Shown here in pieces: positions 1 through 7,705 of a stretch of 49,871 nt of DNA. The stretch covers positions 1-49,871 of the forward strand of contig PGZT01000002.1 of assembly GCA_002841455.1 (NCBI GenBank). Reading direction: 5' to 3'. The DNA is from Firmicutes bacterium HGW-Firmicutes-21 (GTDB lineage: Bacteria > Bacillota > Clostridia > Oscillospirales > CAG-382). Below the pieces are notes generated by a model. The model saw only the letters and a program-made list of their open reading frames with translations, was not told the DNA's origin and did not search any database. A program made the translations under genes and the position numbers. Numbering within the stretch: the first letter of the stretch is position 1; every line of letters starts with the position of its first letter.

Positions 1-76
<76 letters not shown>

Positions 77-125
77 AAACAACAAACAAATCTCTTTAAT
101 CCATATTTATAAGTAATAGGGAAAA

Positions 126-202
126 TGGCGATTCGGATGGGACTCGAACCCACGACCTCTAGCGTGACAGGCTAGCGTTCTAACCAACTGAACTACCGAA
201 CC
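126..202 (-). tRNA. tRNA-Asp (GTC)
   Basis: On the minus strand this is a 77-nt cloverleaf. The acceptor GGTTCGG pairs with CCGAATC (one G-T pair), the anticodon stem is GCTAG/CTAGA-like, and the loop CTGTCAC gives anticodon GTC. CCA is encoded. It is the first gene of a two-tRNA unit with tRNA-Phe and is served by the promoter at 288-316. Confidence 0.97.
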
Positions 203-287
203 ACATAAACAAACGGCATTCTCTGATGCCCATATCCTGCTCAATAACGACGAATTATCCGCAATTGCCGTTTAATGACGCTTGATT

Positions 288-316
288 ATATTATCATATC
301 TCTCAGCTTTTTGCAA
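288..316 (-). promoter_or_regulatory. promoter of the tRNA-Asp/tRNA-Phe unit
   Basis: On the minus strand there is a TTGCAA -35 (311-316) and a TAATAT -10 (288-293) with a 17-bp spacer, about 85 bp upstream of mature tRNA-Asp. The leader between them carries AAACGGCA near 272 and its complement TGCCGTTT near 213, so the precursor may form a stem before the tRNA. Confidence 0.6.
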
Positions 317-350
317 TACCTTTTTTAAAAATATTGCAGAAAAATTTGGC

Positions 351-410
351 GGTGCGGATTACGAAAAAGATGCTGCATATTTTCATTTATTACAGCACCT
401 CTTCCGCACC
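351..410 (-). terminator. nested hairpin terminator after the lipoprotein operon
   Basis: Read leftward, an outer stem GGTGCGGA/TCCGCACC encloses an inner stem made of GGTGCTG and CAGCATC. The inner stem is followed by TTTTTCG, and a second T-run follows the outer stem. It sits 22 bp after the stop of the 572-residue lipoprotein gene and fits intrinsic termination of that operon. Confidence 0.65.
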
Positions 411-432
411 TTTATCTCATGTAACTTTTAGC

Positions 433-2151
433 TCAACTGACCTCAACCCAATGTAAAATACCGCCGTTAGAGTTGCCTAATATCAAATAATCAACGCTGA
501 TTCGCTCCATAGACATGGGTGCAACGGTTATTTCGCAGACCAAGGACCGTTCGTCCACAACATCCATGTAAGGTCTTCCGTCGGCAACCTTAAACCAGAA
601 ATAACCGTTTTTTTGAAAAAGAAGGCTCTTATCAACTCCATAAAAAACCTTGTCAAGGCTCTCGAAATAATAAGGGTTTGCCTTCATTCGTGCGTCCATA
701 ATTTCACCCTTGTCGTTTCTGACCATGGTGAACAATGCGCCCGACATCGCTCCTTTTTTATAAATCCTGAAGGTTCTTGCGGTGTCCCCGACATTAACAA
801 GATTGAAATTATCCGTATATTGAACCATCCAGTTGCCCGTGTTTGCCGGCTGCCCGACTCCGTCGGCATGAACATTATCTATTATAATCGGGTTTCCGTC
901 GGTATCAATATACTCAAAAACCATCATATCTGTTCCTATTGCATCGGGCGCGTTGTTCGGATTCAAGCTGGTTTGCCATGTGTTGCCGGAAACACTCTTT
1001 GTTATAGGGCTATATGGAGCATACGGTGTGTTTTTTGCTGTATGATTCGGGTCATACTCCTTCACATATTTAACCGGGAGCTTACCTTTTTGGGTAAGGT
1101 CGTTTACAATAAAGGTTATATTACTCTCAATAAGTCCTTGTTTATAATCGGTGCCTTTATATTGAGCCGCATAATTGGTACCGTTTCGGTTGACAATATA
1201 GCCCTGCTCGGCAGGGTTTGCAATGACCTGTGAGGCATTGTCGTAGCAATAAAAAGAACCCTGAACCGTACCGCCTTGCACGCTGAACTTAACGGCGCCG
1301 TTTGCGCATCTGCCGTTTTCAACACGCAGGTTTGCTGTTTTTCCTATGTTCGTATTATTATATGCGTCCGCCGTCGTTCCGCCTAAAATGTAGATGTATT
1401 CACCCGCCGGTACGGTAACCGTTACCGGTTCAAAAACTCTCGGGGTGTAATCAATGTAATCACAACCGAAGTATATGGGGTTTACCGAACCGTTTGACAA
1501 AAAATAATCATCCGGCAAAATAAACTTATAATTAAAATAGTCGCTCCAGCTCTTCTGTCCGAGCCACTCACCCTTCTCCTGATACCCTATATTATATACG
1601 GTAACAACCGCATCGGTGTCACCCGTGTTGTAAAGCTGATAACCAAGATAAAAGAATTCGCCCGTATGGTTGGAATGCTCGAATGTAAAAATATATTCAC
1701 CCTGCATATTATAATTACGGATAATAGCTTGTCCGACATCCTCCACAGCGAGCATCTCGGGGTTGTTGGAATAAATATATGCACCGCCCTCACGCTTATT
1801 GTATTCGATTGTCGCAAAATTGTGATAGGCTCTTTTTGGGTTTACCGTTCCCGTTATCGCCGTTAGGTCGAATATATTCTTAAAGGGCTGATAAAAAGCA
1901 TCGTCGCTGTATACCTGTACCTTTGGGGTTATTGTAAAATCAAACTTGCCGTCCTCTGAGTATTTTATATCCATGGTGTAACCGTCCTTTTCGTCTGTGT
2001 AATCGGTGTTTGCGTTGCTCTCATTGCTCTCGTAGCTCTCGTTACTTATGCTTTCGTTATTATCGGTCTTAACGCAGCCTGCGATAACAAATGTAAATAC
2101 AACTACGATAAAGCAAATAAAAATGCGTTGAAGCCTCCGTTTATTCGCCAT
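433..2151 (-). CDS. large secreted lipoprotein of unknown function
   Basis: This is a 572-residue protein. I start it at the ATG at 2151 (MANKRR) because GGAAGGAAA lies just upstream and the resulting 26 residues form a clean lipoprotein signal: a basic n-region, a hydrophobic stretch and the lipobox I-A-G-C with Cys26. A longer in-frame start at 2202 would add a non-signal-like extension. After the Cys comes a linker rich in Asn-Glu-Ser repeats, then about 520 residues with alternating hydrophobic and aromatic segments typical of beta-rich extracellular proteins. I recognise no catalytic motif or named domain. It is the last gene of a leftward operon and overlaps the stop of the preceding gene by 11 bp, which suggests translational coupling and a shared job at the cell surface. 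Binding or scaffold roles are possible but unproven. Confidence 0.8.
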   Translation of the reverse strand: MANKRRLQRIFICFIVVVFTFVIAGCVKTDNNESISNESYESNESNANTDYTDEKDGYTMDIKYSEDGKFDFTITPKVQVYSDDAFYQPFKNIFDLTAITGTVNPKRAYHNFATIEYNKREGGAYIYSNNPEMLAVEDVGQAIIRNYNMQGEYIFTFEHSNHTGEFFYLGYQLYNTGDTDAVVTVYNIGYQEKGEWLGQKSWSDYFNYKFILPDDYFLSNGSVNPIYFGCDYIDYTPRVFEPVTVTVPAGEYIYILGGTTADAYNNTNIGKTANLRVENGRCANGAVKFSVQGGTVQGSFYCYDNASQVIANPAEQGYIVNRNGTNYAAQYKGTDYKQGLIESNITFIVNDLTQKGKLPVKYVKEYDPNHTAKNTPYAPYSPITKSVSGNTWQTSLNPNNAPDAIGTDMMVFEYIDTDGNPIIIDNVHADGVGQPANTGNWMVQYTDNFNLVNVGDTARTFRIYKKGAMSGALFTMVRNDKGEIMDARMKANPYYFESLDKVFYGVDKSLLFQKNGYFWFKVADGRPYMDVVDERSLVCEITVAPMSMERISVDYLILGNSNGGILHWVEVS

Positions 2152-2758
2152 AGAGGTTTCCTTCCCAGTATAACAAATACCATTTGCCGTCAATTTCCGC
2201 ACAATAATTGCTCTCGCTTCTGGTTACCTTAACGGCGCTTTTTGTTGATTCGACCGTATAATGAACCTCCGCAATGCGTGTTACAGACGAAAAATCCAGA
2301 CCTGCTGATTCATAAGCAGCCTTTGTTGTTTTTGCAAAAGCGGAATCAAGCTCTATTTCATCAATCGAGTCGATTATAAGCTTATCCAAAAAGTGATTGT
2401 AACGGTATTCATTAATTGTATCCCATGTCATTCCCAACAAATTGGCAAGATCGTTATCTGTGTATTCGGGATGTGTCCCCCTCATGCCTATCTTTATAAA
2501 CTCGCTGAATACGGATACAAGCATCGAATTATCACTTTTAAATTGAGCGGCGACAACAGTCTCTATAATATCCTCGGGAGAAGATCCACCCTGTTCCAAC
2601 GGCGTATTATCCTCCGAGCTATCAATCGTGTTATCGGTGCTCTCGATACTTATTGCCGATTCCTGTTCGCTCGGATGAACACTCTCCTCGTTGTTGCTCC
2701 TCGTGCATGCCGTCGCTGTGAACAATAAGCAAGCAGCCAATAAAATAATCTTTTTCAA
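2141..2758 (-). CDS. small exported protein, NTF2-like appearance
   Basis: This 205-residue protein starts with a short hydrophobic signal ending A-T-A-C (Cys18), a slightly atypical lipobox, so lipoprotein anchoring is likely but not certain. A Ser/Glu/Asp-rich linker runs to about residue 60. The remaining domain of about 140 residues has helical segments followed by beta strands and ends with a Gly-Lys-Trp-Tyr strand (DGKWYLLYW). That order and ending are common in NTF2-like, SnoaL-like or DUF4878-like secreted domains. It lies between a membrane-anchored protein of similar design (22 bp upstream) and the 572-residue lipoprotein, whose start it overlaps. The NTF2-like reading rests on overall pattern only; no active-site residues can be argued. 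Confidence 0.75.
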   Translation of the reverse strand: MKKIILLAACLLFTATACTRSNNEESVHPSEQESAISIESTDNTIDSSEDNTPLEQGGSSPEDIIETVVAAQFKSDNSMLVSVFSEFIKIGMRGTHPEYTDNDLANLLGMTWDTINEYRYNHFLDKLIIDSIDEIELDSAFAKTTKAAYESAGLDFSSVTRIAEVHYTVESTKSAVKVTRSESNYCAEIDGKWYLLYWEGNLYGE

Positions 2759-2779
2759 AATTCCCTCTCCTTATATAAT

Positions 2780-3280
2780 TTATATATCGGTATAATACCA
2801 GCTAATACCCGATTTAACCGCATATACTGTGCTTTTCTGCTTCTGCTTTCCATCTACAAACACCTTTATCACAACCTGTGTAACAGCCGAAATATTTGTT
2901 TTTCCGGTCATATATTCATATGCATCCAAAACATTTGCATACTCGTCGCTGTTCTTCTCTATCTCGGTGATACTGTCAATAGAAAAGGTTATTTTACTGT
3001 CCGCATATATATTATCTATGCCTTTATATGCTGTTTTAAGATTTTCCTTGAGCTTTTTATTGCTTAAATCCTTATTTCCGTAGAGCACAATCTTTTGATA
3101 TTCAGAGGAATATTTAAGCATACCGCTTACATCCTGTGTCATGGACGCCTTTAAATAACCCATAACCGCTTTTTCGGGCGAAAACGCACCTGTGAAGAAT
3201 GTCAAATAGCAAAAAATAATAGCCAGAGCTAATCCCAAGCCTAAAAATATAGGTATTGCAATACGCATAAACCTTTTCAA
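2780..3280 (-). CDS. membrane-anchored small protein, NTF2-like appearance
   Basis: I place the start at the TTG at 3280 because GGAGG sits seven bases upstream; ATG at 3268 is an alternative, and the longer frame from 3343 has no ribosome site. The product is 166 residues. It has one N-terminal membrane segment (roughly residues 5-27) and an extracytoplasmic domain of about 130 residues that begins with helices (SPEKAVMGYLKASM) and ends in beta strands with a terminal SWYYTDI. This resembles the DUF4878/NTF2-like group. It is the first gene of a three-gene leftward operon of exported proteins. Function unknown. Confidence 0.75.
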   Translation of the reverse strand: MKRFMRIAIPIFLGLGLALAIIFCYLTFFTGAFSPEKAVMGYLKASMTQDVSGMLKYSSEYQKIVLYGNKDLSNKKLKENLKTAYKGIDNIYADSKITFSIDSITEIEKNSDEYANVLDAYEYMTGKTNISAVTQVVIKVFVDGKQKQKSTVYAVKSGISWYYTDI

Positions 3281-3433
3281 ATCGGTGCCCTCCGATGTAA
3301 TTTTTAATGCTATTATTATATAAAATTCTCCCGAAAAAGTCAACTTATATTTATTTTAGTATACAAAGTGGTGCAATAATACACTGTTTTAATTGTAAAA
3401 TATAAGCAAAATGTATAAATTTTTATTTTAACA

Positions 3434-3462
3434 TTGACATATGGAAAAAATTGTCGTATAAT
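3434..3462 (+). promoter_or_regulatory. consensus promoter of the 68-residue lipoprotein gene
   Basis: TTGACA (3434-3439) and TATAAT (3457-3462) are separated by 17 bp, a perfect housekeeping sigma-A promoter. The next lipoprotein gene has the same arrangement, with a shared GGAAAA inside the spacer. Confidence 0.85.
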
Positions 3463-3495
3463 ACACCGAATTCTAATAAAGGAGGAATAAAACAG

Positions 3496-3702
3496 ATGAA
3501 AAAGATTTTTGCGTTAGTTGTAATACTTTCTTTAGTGCTTGCATTTGCGGCATGTGAAAAGGATGATACAACCAGTGAAGTCAGCACCGCAAGCACTGCA
3601 AGCACTGCAAGCGTTGAAGAGAGCGTTGAAGTGAGTGTAGACGAGAGCGTTGAAGAGAGCGTAGACGAGAGCGTAGACGAGAGCGAAGCAGAGGCAGAAT
3701 AA
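3496..3702 (+). CDS. 68-residue Ser/Glu/Val-repeat lipoprotein
   Basis: The start at 3496 is fixed by AAAGGAGG ten bases upstream. The signal ends F-A-A-C with Cys20, a lipobox. After a short EKDDTTSEVST segment the mature protein is almost entirely low-complexity: Ser-Thr-Ala triplets, then repeated V-E/D-E-S tetrapeptides ending in an acidic tail. No folded domain is visible. The signal and first mature residues are nearly the same as those of the neighbouring 200-residue lipoprotein, so this looks like a duplicate reduced to anchor plus linker. A perfect promoter precedes it and a strong hairpin terminator follows, so it is probably expressed highly as a single gene. Possible roles include an acidic surface coat or wall spacer; this is inference. 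Confidence 0.8.
   Translation: MKKIFALVVILSLVLAFAACEKDDTTSEVSTASTASTASVEESVEVSVDESVEESVDESVDESEAEAE
3583..3693 (+). repeat. in-frame short tandem repeats in the small lipoprotein gene
   Basis: A 9-bp unit close to agcactgca is repeated from 3583 and is followed by degenerate 12-bp units of the form gagagcgtagac up to 3693. All repeats are multiples of three, so gain or loss of units changes linker length without breaking the frame. Confidence 0.75.
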
Positions 3703-3734
3703 GTAGAATTACATTGTAATATACAAGTTTTTCG

Positions 3735-3766
3735 GCACCCCCCAGTACTTATTGGGGGGGTGTTTC
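3735..3766 (+). terminator. intrinsic terminator after the 68-residue lipoprotein gene
   Basis: A GC-rich stem CACCCCCC/GGGGGGTG closes a loop of about ten bases and is followed by TTTCC. It lies 33 bp after the stop and separates this transcript from the next promoter. Confidence 0.75.
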
Positions 3767-3819
3767 CTGCAAGCTATGTGTTCTGTTCTAAAGCAAACCT
3801 TTTTGAAAACATTTTAGTG

Positions 3820-3848
3820 TTGACAAAACATGGAAAATGATTTATAAT
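3820..3848 (+). promoter_or_regulatory. consensus promoter of the 200-residue lipoprotein gene
   Basis: TTGACA (3820-3825) and TATAAT (3843-3848) with a 17-bp spacer. It matches the promoter at 3434-3462 in strength and in the spacer GGAAAA, which suggests the whole promoter-gene unit was duplicated. Confidence 0.85.
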
Positions 3849-3877
3849 AAGAAAAATTAATTTAAAGGAGCAAACTA

Positions 3878-4480
3878 ATGTTAAAAAAGATTTTTGTACT
3901 ATTACTTGCATTGTCATTTACTCTCGCTTTTGCGGCATGTGATAAGGATGACACAACCAGCGAAGTAAGCACCGAGAGCCAAGCCGTTAGCGAAGCAGAA
4001 AGCGAAGACGAAAGCGATATTGAGAGCGAAGTCAGCGAGGAGGTACTTTCCGGCGTTGTCGATGGTACATATTACGGAGTAGGTTACAGCTTTGATATCC
4101 CGGAGGGATATGAGTTGTTGATGGAAATGGAAGGCAAAATCATATTTATGGGCGAAGATTTTTCTATGTTTATGACCATGATTGCCGATACGGAAAAGAG
4201 TGCCAGCGGGTATACCGAGGAGGATTTCTTTACAGATTTTGGTGATGATAATACAGACGCTGATAATATGTACATCACTTCATTTGAAGTGGTTGAAATC
4301 GCCGGTATGGATGCAATACATATGGAATATATAGAAGAATATGACGAAGAGGATGAAGAAAATAACATATCCCAGACCAGCTATCTTGTTTTCAAATCCG
4401 GTAAAGTTGTCGTAGTTGGCTTCTATATGACTGAGGATGAAATAATCACAGCTTTAATGGATTCCTTATCCATAGGCTAA
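3878..4480 (+). CDS. 200-residue lipoprotein with acidic linker and small C-terminal domain
   Basis: AAAGGAG precedes the ATG at 3878. Residues 1-21 form a lipoprotein signal ending F-A-A-C (Cys21). Residues 22-58 are a Ser/Glu/Asp linker. From about residue 60 there is a domain of some 140 residues with alternating strands (YSFDIPEGYELL, KIIFMGEDFSMFMTM, SYLVFKSGKVVVVGFYM) and a final helix. The pattern resembles the secreted PsbP/DUF1795-like beta-sheet domains found in many Clostridia lipoproteins, but I cannot confirm that family. It has its own promoter and terminator. Its N-terminus is a close copy of that of the 68-residue lipoprotein upstream. Confidence 0.8.
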   Translation: MLKKIFVLLLALSFTLAFAACDKDDTTSEVSTESQAVSEAESEDESDIESEVSEEVLSGVVDGTYYGVGYSFDIPEGYELLMEMEGKIIFMGEDFSMFMTMIADTEKSASGYTEEDFFTDFGDDNTDADNMYITSFEVVEIAGMDAIHMEYIEEYDEEDEENNISQTSYLVFKSGKVVVVGFYMTEDEIITALMDSLSIG

Positions 4481-4497
4481 ACAAATTTTAAAACCAA

Positions 4498-4545
4498 GAG
4501 GCTGCTGCAGTTCGATTTCTCGAATTTGCAACAGCCCCTTTTTTA
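4498..4545 (+). terminator. intrinsic terminator after the 200-residue lipoprotein gene
   Basis: The stem GGCTGCTGCA pairs with TGCAACAGCC with small internal bulges and is followed by a run of six T. It stands between convergent genes and may also help stop the leftward GDPD transcript, although the T-run on that strand is weaker. Confidence 0.75.
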
Positions 4546-4555
4546 TATCAACAAA

Positions 4556-7500
4556 TTATGCGAATATATTAAAGCTGCCAAGGAAGTGGCGTTTTATCTT
4601 TAAATAATCCTTAGTGGTGGGGATTGAGGTATTCTCAAGGCAGCATGCCTTTAATTGAAGCGGGGTAAGGGTGAGAGTTCCCAAAAAGCCCCTCTTTGTA
4701 AATAGGTAGTCCGCCGAGTTGATTATTCCGTCTCCGTTAGCATCGCCAAAAACAACAACGGTTATTTCGTCGAGAATATCTTCACCCTGCATATACATAA
4801 CCTTACAACCGGTTCCGATATAAGCACTTGGAGAGGTTATTTTAGTACCGTTTTTGTCGAGAACAATAATGTTTTCCGACAATTCAAAATTTCCGAGCAG
4901 GGTTGAAAGGTTCGTTTTATCGGTAACGCCCGTCAGATAATCACCTATAACATAATCAGACGAGGATGTAAGCTCAAGCCCGCCCTCAAAACCGAGAATA
5001 ACGGTTATGGGCTGAGTATATACCACATAGGTGCTGCCTGCCGCTGTCGAGGTTGTGTAACCGAGCATAAAGCTTGCTCTTCCCGATGATGCGGTTGCGG
5101 TTACAGTACCGTTGTTGACCGTAATAAGGTTTTCGCCCTCAAGAACCTTGATAAAGGTCTTGGAGTCGGAGGTGATATTGGTTTCCGTGTCTCCGTAAGT
5201 AATCGAGGATAGATTGTAGCTGCCTGTTGAGCCGTTACCGGCAAGCAGTATTGTGTTTTTATCGGTATAAATGTTCTTAACCATATTCTTTGCGTACTGA
5301 GCATCGTCGGTGGTAAGACCATCCAGTCCTAACAGGTAGTGAGAATTGAAAACCGAGGGCCATGCATTTGAATAGGTCCAGGGCCAAATTGTAATGCCTC
5401 TGTCTCCTGCGACTTTTGCGAAGAATCTGTTCTGGTTGCCCGCGTTAACATTAAGAGTTGAGCTTACGGGTTGTATGAATGAAAGCTGCTTTGTCATCGC
5501 AACAAGCGCTTCCGTTATACTTGAAGTCTGGTCGATTGCGTTAAGTAAATATCCGGTGGACATGGTGGGAAGGAGCTGCTTTGTTTTTATAAGCTGATTC
5601 CCGTCAAAGCAAATGACCGTTACACGGCTCTCCATATCATATTGCTTTATTAAATTAACCATTGGTTGAACGATATTAGGATCGTTTGTTTTTATCTCAA
5701 CAAATATCTTTGCGTTTGTCGGCTTTACCGCAATAAACATTTCCTCAAGAGTGGGTATTTTCTCGTTCGGATATTGATTCTTGAACATATCGTTGGGGCC
5801 CCAAAGATTAAATTGCTTGAGCTGATCAAGAGTCATAGCTGTTACATCGCCGGTGCCGGTGGTGGTCCTGTCGATTGTACCGTCATGCATTATAACAACT
5901 TTTCCGTCCTTTGTGAGCTTGATATCGGTCTCAACAACATCCGCACCGTTCTCGATAGCTTTAAGATAGCCCGAAATGGAGTTCTCCGGAGCCTGAGAGG
6001 GATTACCTCTGTGACCGATAATAATAGGTGTTCTTGTCATTGAATTAGCCACGAACATAGTCGTTAGCGCTGTTTCCACCACAGTAAAATTATTTGTTAT
6101 AATTCCGTTTGCGCCGCTGGTTATAAGTTTTGCGATTGAGGCATTACCTGTAAGCTTATCATCCATAACCCATACGGTAACTGCGTTGAGCTGAAGTTCT
6201 TGAACATAGCTCTTAACCGCAAACTTTGCAGGCAGAATCGCAATGAGTGATAACGACTTATTAACATCGCCGCGTATCTCAAGAAGCTGTTCGTCGGAAA
6301 GAGTAGCTCCGTTAATTCCCGAAAAATCCACGGCTCCGCGGACAACGGAATAGTTTTGTCTCGCGTACTTAACTATATCCGGGTTTGTGCTTATAAATAG
6401 TGCATCCTTAATCAAAGCCGCCTTTAGAGCCAAAATAATGGTGTTTACCGTGGCGGTATCGTTAACATAAAACGCAGGAATAAATATATCCTCGCTCAGG
6501 TCGTTAATAAGGGTGCTCAGGCTGCATACCGCATCTCCGTTCTTGTTTGTAAGATTGCTTCCGTTCGCATAAAAGATAACGGTAGCGGGAGCTTTGGAGG
6601 CTTTACTAATAAAATTATTATATTGTGAGGCGGATTCAATCACACCTATGTTTGTAACATGGTTTAAGGTGTTGGATTCAGGCTGTCTTACATTATACAG
6701 CTCGACGGGAGCTTCGGGTGGAGGCACCGGAGCGGACTCCTGTATGGTAACCTTAATGGAATCCACGACAAAGTTGGAGGAGTTTGCCTGTAAACCGATT
6801 CCGCCTTTATTGCTCGGATTAATTGAAGGCAGGTTGTCAAGGTGTATAACCGTGTCACCGTTTACCTGATACTGCAATACACTGTTTTTTGCAAGGATAG
6901 AAAATGTATAATTTTTGGAAGCGTTAACGGCTTCTGTATAGCTCGCTGATTTATAGTAATTCCAGCTGCCGTTAAACGATACGCATTCGATACCGCCGGT
7001 AGTTGCGGTAGCTCCCGCCATCATATTATTGCGAACGCACATATGATAATAAGGAGTTCCGGTGGTAGCGGAATTCTGAGCGCGGAATATCATTGAGAAC
7101 CATCTTGACGAATCGGTCGGATTGGTCTGTGTTCCAACCGTATCGATTCTGTAGTTTCCGAAATCGGAGAGCCAGGACGGCAGGTAAATACGAGGGTTAC
7201 CCGCACTTAAACCGCTTATTGTGAGCTTTCCTCCGCTAACCGTATAAACTCCAGCGGTGGTAACTATTTTATTCCAGTCATCAATAGCGGAAGCACTGCT
7301 GAAATCGTTGTAGTAAAGCACATACTCACTTTCGGTAGAGAGCTTTGCGACAACATAGATGTTTTTTGTAATGGCATTGTTCGAGGTCTTTTTAGCGGTA
7401 AGTACCGTAACTCCCTTGCTCGATGGGTTAAAGGAGGTTATTACATTAGCTCCGTTATACCATGTGATGTCCGAAGGGGATAAAACCGTTGCATCGTCAA

Positions 7501-7675
7501 GCTGAACACTGTAATTTGAAAGTGTTACGGCAGTGCCTACGGTTGCCAAAATTGCCGGTTCCACATTGCTTATCGGGGTAACGGCGGCTTCGACAACAGA
7601 AGCGGGGAATACTCCGCCGAGCGTTACGAGCATACATATTACCATCAGCAATGCAATTCTTTTTGTTTTTTGCAT
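4556..7675 (-). CDS. secreted glycerophosphodiester phosphodiesterase with dockerin-like tail
   Basis: This is a 1039-residue secreted protein. Residues 1-31 are a signal peptide. About 118-312 is a concanavalin/LamG-like beta-sandwich that starts YYNDFSS. About 325-545 looks like a decayed GDPD-type barrel with no catalytic residues. Residues 551-797 are a complete GDPD domain: HRGN at 555-558, PEN at 563-565, the metal pair E582 and D584, HDG at 597-599 and E660. Family knowledge says such enzymes hydrolyse glycerophosphodiesters, or teichoic or lipoteichoic polymers in secreted forms. Two beta modules follow, then a 65-residue dockerin-like module (975-1039) with an intact first calcium loop and a degenerate second one. 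AAAGGA precedes the ATG. murQ lies 30 bp upstream, so the two may be co-transcribed, linking wall turnover with amino-sugar recovery. Substrate is not deducible. Confidence 0.9.
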   Translation of the reverse strand: MQKTKRIALLMVICMLVTLGGVFPASVVEAAVTPISNVEPAILATVGTAVTLSNYSVQLDDATVLSPSDITWYNGANVITSFNPSSKGVTVLTAKKTSNNAITKNIYVVAKLSTESEYVLYYNDFSSASAIDDWNKIVTTAGVYTVSGGKLTISGLSAGNPRIYLPSWLSDFGNYRIDTVGTQTNPTDSSRWFSMIFRAQNSATTGTPYYHMCVRNNMMAGATATTGGIECVSFNGSWNYYKSASYTEAVNASKNYTFSILAKNSVLQYQVNGDTVIHLDNLPSINPSNKGGIGLQANSSNFVVDSIKVTIQESAPVPPPEAPVELYNVRQPESNTLNHVTNIGVIESASQYNNFISKASKAPATVIFYANGSNLTNKNGDAVCSLSTLINDLSEDIFIPAFYVNDTATVNTIILALKAALIKDALFISTNPDIVKYARQNYSVVRGAVDFSGINGATLSDEQLLEIRGDVNKSLSLIAILPAKFAVKSYVQELQLNAVTVWVMDDKLTGNASIAKLITSGANGIITNNFTVVETALTTMFVANSMTRTPIIIGHRGNPSQAPENSISGYLKAIENGADVVETDIKLTKDGKVVIMHDGTIDRTTTGTGDVTAMTLDQLKQFNLWGPNDMFKNQYPNEKIPTLEEMFIAVKPTNAKIFVEIKTNDPNIVQPMVNLIKQYDMESRVTVICFDGNQLIKTKQLLPTMSTGYLLNAIDQTSSITEALVAMTKQLSFIQPVSSTLNVNAGNQNRFFAKVAGDRGITIWPWTYSNAWPSVFNSHYLLGLDGLTTDDAQYAKNMVKNIYTDKNTILLAGNGSTGSYNLSSITYGDTETNITSDSKTFIKVLEGENLITVNNGTVTATASSGRASFMLGYTTSTAAGSTYVVYTQPITVILGFEGGLELTSSSDYVIGDYLTGVTDKTNLSTLLGNFELSENIIVLDKNGTKITSPSAYIGTGCKVMYMQGEDILDEITVVVFGDANGDGIINSADYLFTKRGFLGTLTLTPLQLKACCLENTSIPTTKDYLKIKRHFLGSFNIFA

Positions 7676-7705
7676 TTTTCTTAGTCCTTTCTGTTTTTAT
7701 GTTAT

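Noticed and set aside
613-1233. An open frame of 206 codons on the plus strand
   Set aside because: It lies fully antisense to the 572-residue lipoprotein gene, has no ribosome site or promoter, and its composition mirrors the real gene on the other strand.
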